NCBI GenBank assembly: GCA_943704525.1
Contig: CALSCQ010001356.1
Coordinates: 1-17,737, forward strand
Reading direction: 5' to 3'
DNA from: Pigoraptor vietnamica
Taxonomy: Eukaryota > Opisthokonta > Filasterea
DNA length: 17,737 bases
Shown: positions 17,715 through 17,737 of the stretch, piece by piece
How the letters are laid out: the number at the start of each line of letters is the position of its first letter
Numbering within the stretch: position 1 is the first letter of the stretch
The notes under the pieces: model-generated
Databases searched by the model: none
Told to the model about the DNA's origin: nothing
Seen by the model: only the letters and a program-made list of their open reading frames with translations
Position numbers and translations under genes: made by a program

Positions 17715-17737
17715 GTGCGTGGCCAATTCCCCCCCCC

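Overview
The window is eukaryotic nuclear DNA: GC-rich, gene-dense, with 45 short introns that I placed by matching reading frame and protein family (37-295 nt, mostly 60-130; donors mostly GTGNGN, acceptors mostly CAG). I see six spliced, conserved genes on + or - plus one partial gene at each edge counted among seven in total: outer-arm dynein heavy chain (+, 3' part), a YAP/Yorkie co-activator (+), DDX52/Rok1 RNA helicase (-), a GPATCH8-like G-patch/zinc-finger protein (+), RNA polymerase II subunit RPB11 (-), WDR43/UTP5 (-), and NAA15, the NatA auxiliary subunit (+, 5' part). No rRNA, tRNA, transposon or CRISPR array was recognised.

Layout. 1-2976: last ~908 residues of a DNAH5/8-type (gamma outer-arm) dynein. 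2977-3622: intergenic, YAP upstream region. 3623-6178: YAP/Yorkie in 8 exons with a frame break near 5620-5638. 6179-6431: short convergent 3' region. 6432-9175: DDX52 in 10 exons, with a minisatellite in intron 4 and a TG repeat next to a 3' splice site in intron 6. 9176-9485: divergent promoter region. 9486-11152: GPATCH8-like gene in 8 exons. 11153-11441: convergent 3' region. 11442-12098: RPB11 in 3 exons. 12099-12387: RPB11 upstream region. 12388-15325: WDR43/UTP5 in 11 exons, one intron of which is almost pure GT repeat. 15326-15867: divergent promoter region. 15868-end: NAA15 exons 1-8.

Organism. Outer-arm dynein implies a motile cilium or flagellum. A YAP with two WW domains, a TEAD-binding-like N-terminus, five LATS-type HxRxxS sites and a coiled coil implies Hippo/YAP signalling, which belongs to animals and their unicellular relatives. 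Together with short introns and small intergenic gaps, this suggests a flagellate unicellular holozoan (for example choanoflagellate, flagellate filasterean or pluriformean). The species cannot be named from sequence alone, and this placement is inference.

Function. The genes are not an operon and do not form one pathway. DDX52 and UTP5 both act in the small-subunit processome. RPB11 (transcription), the GPATCH8-like protein (RNA processing) and NAA15 (co-translational N-acetylation) are housekeeping. The most interesting locus is YAP, both for its near-animal regulatory motif set and for the frame break between its coiled coil and its putative activation domain.
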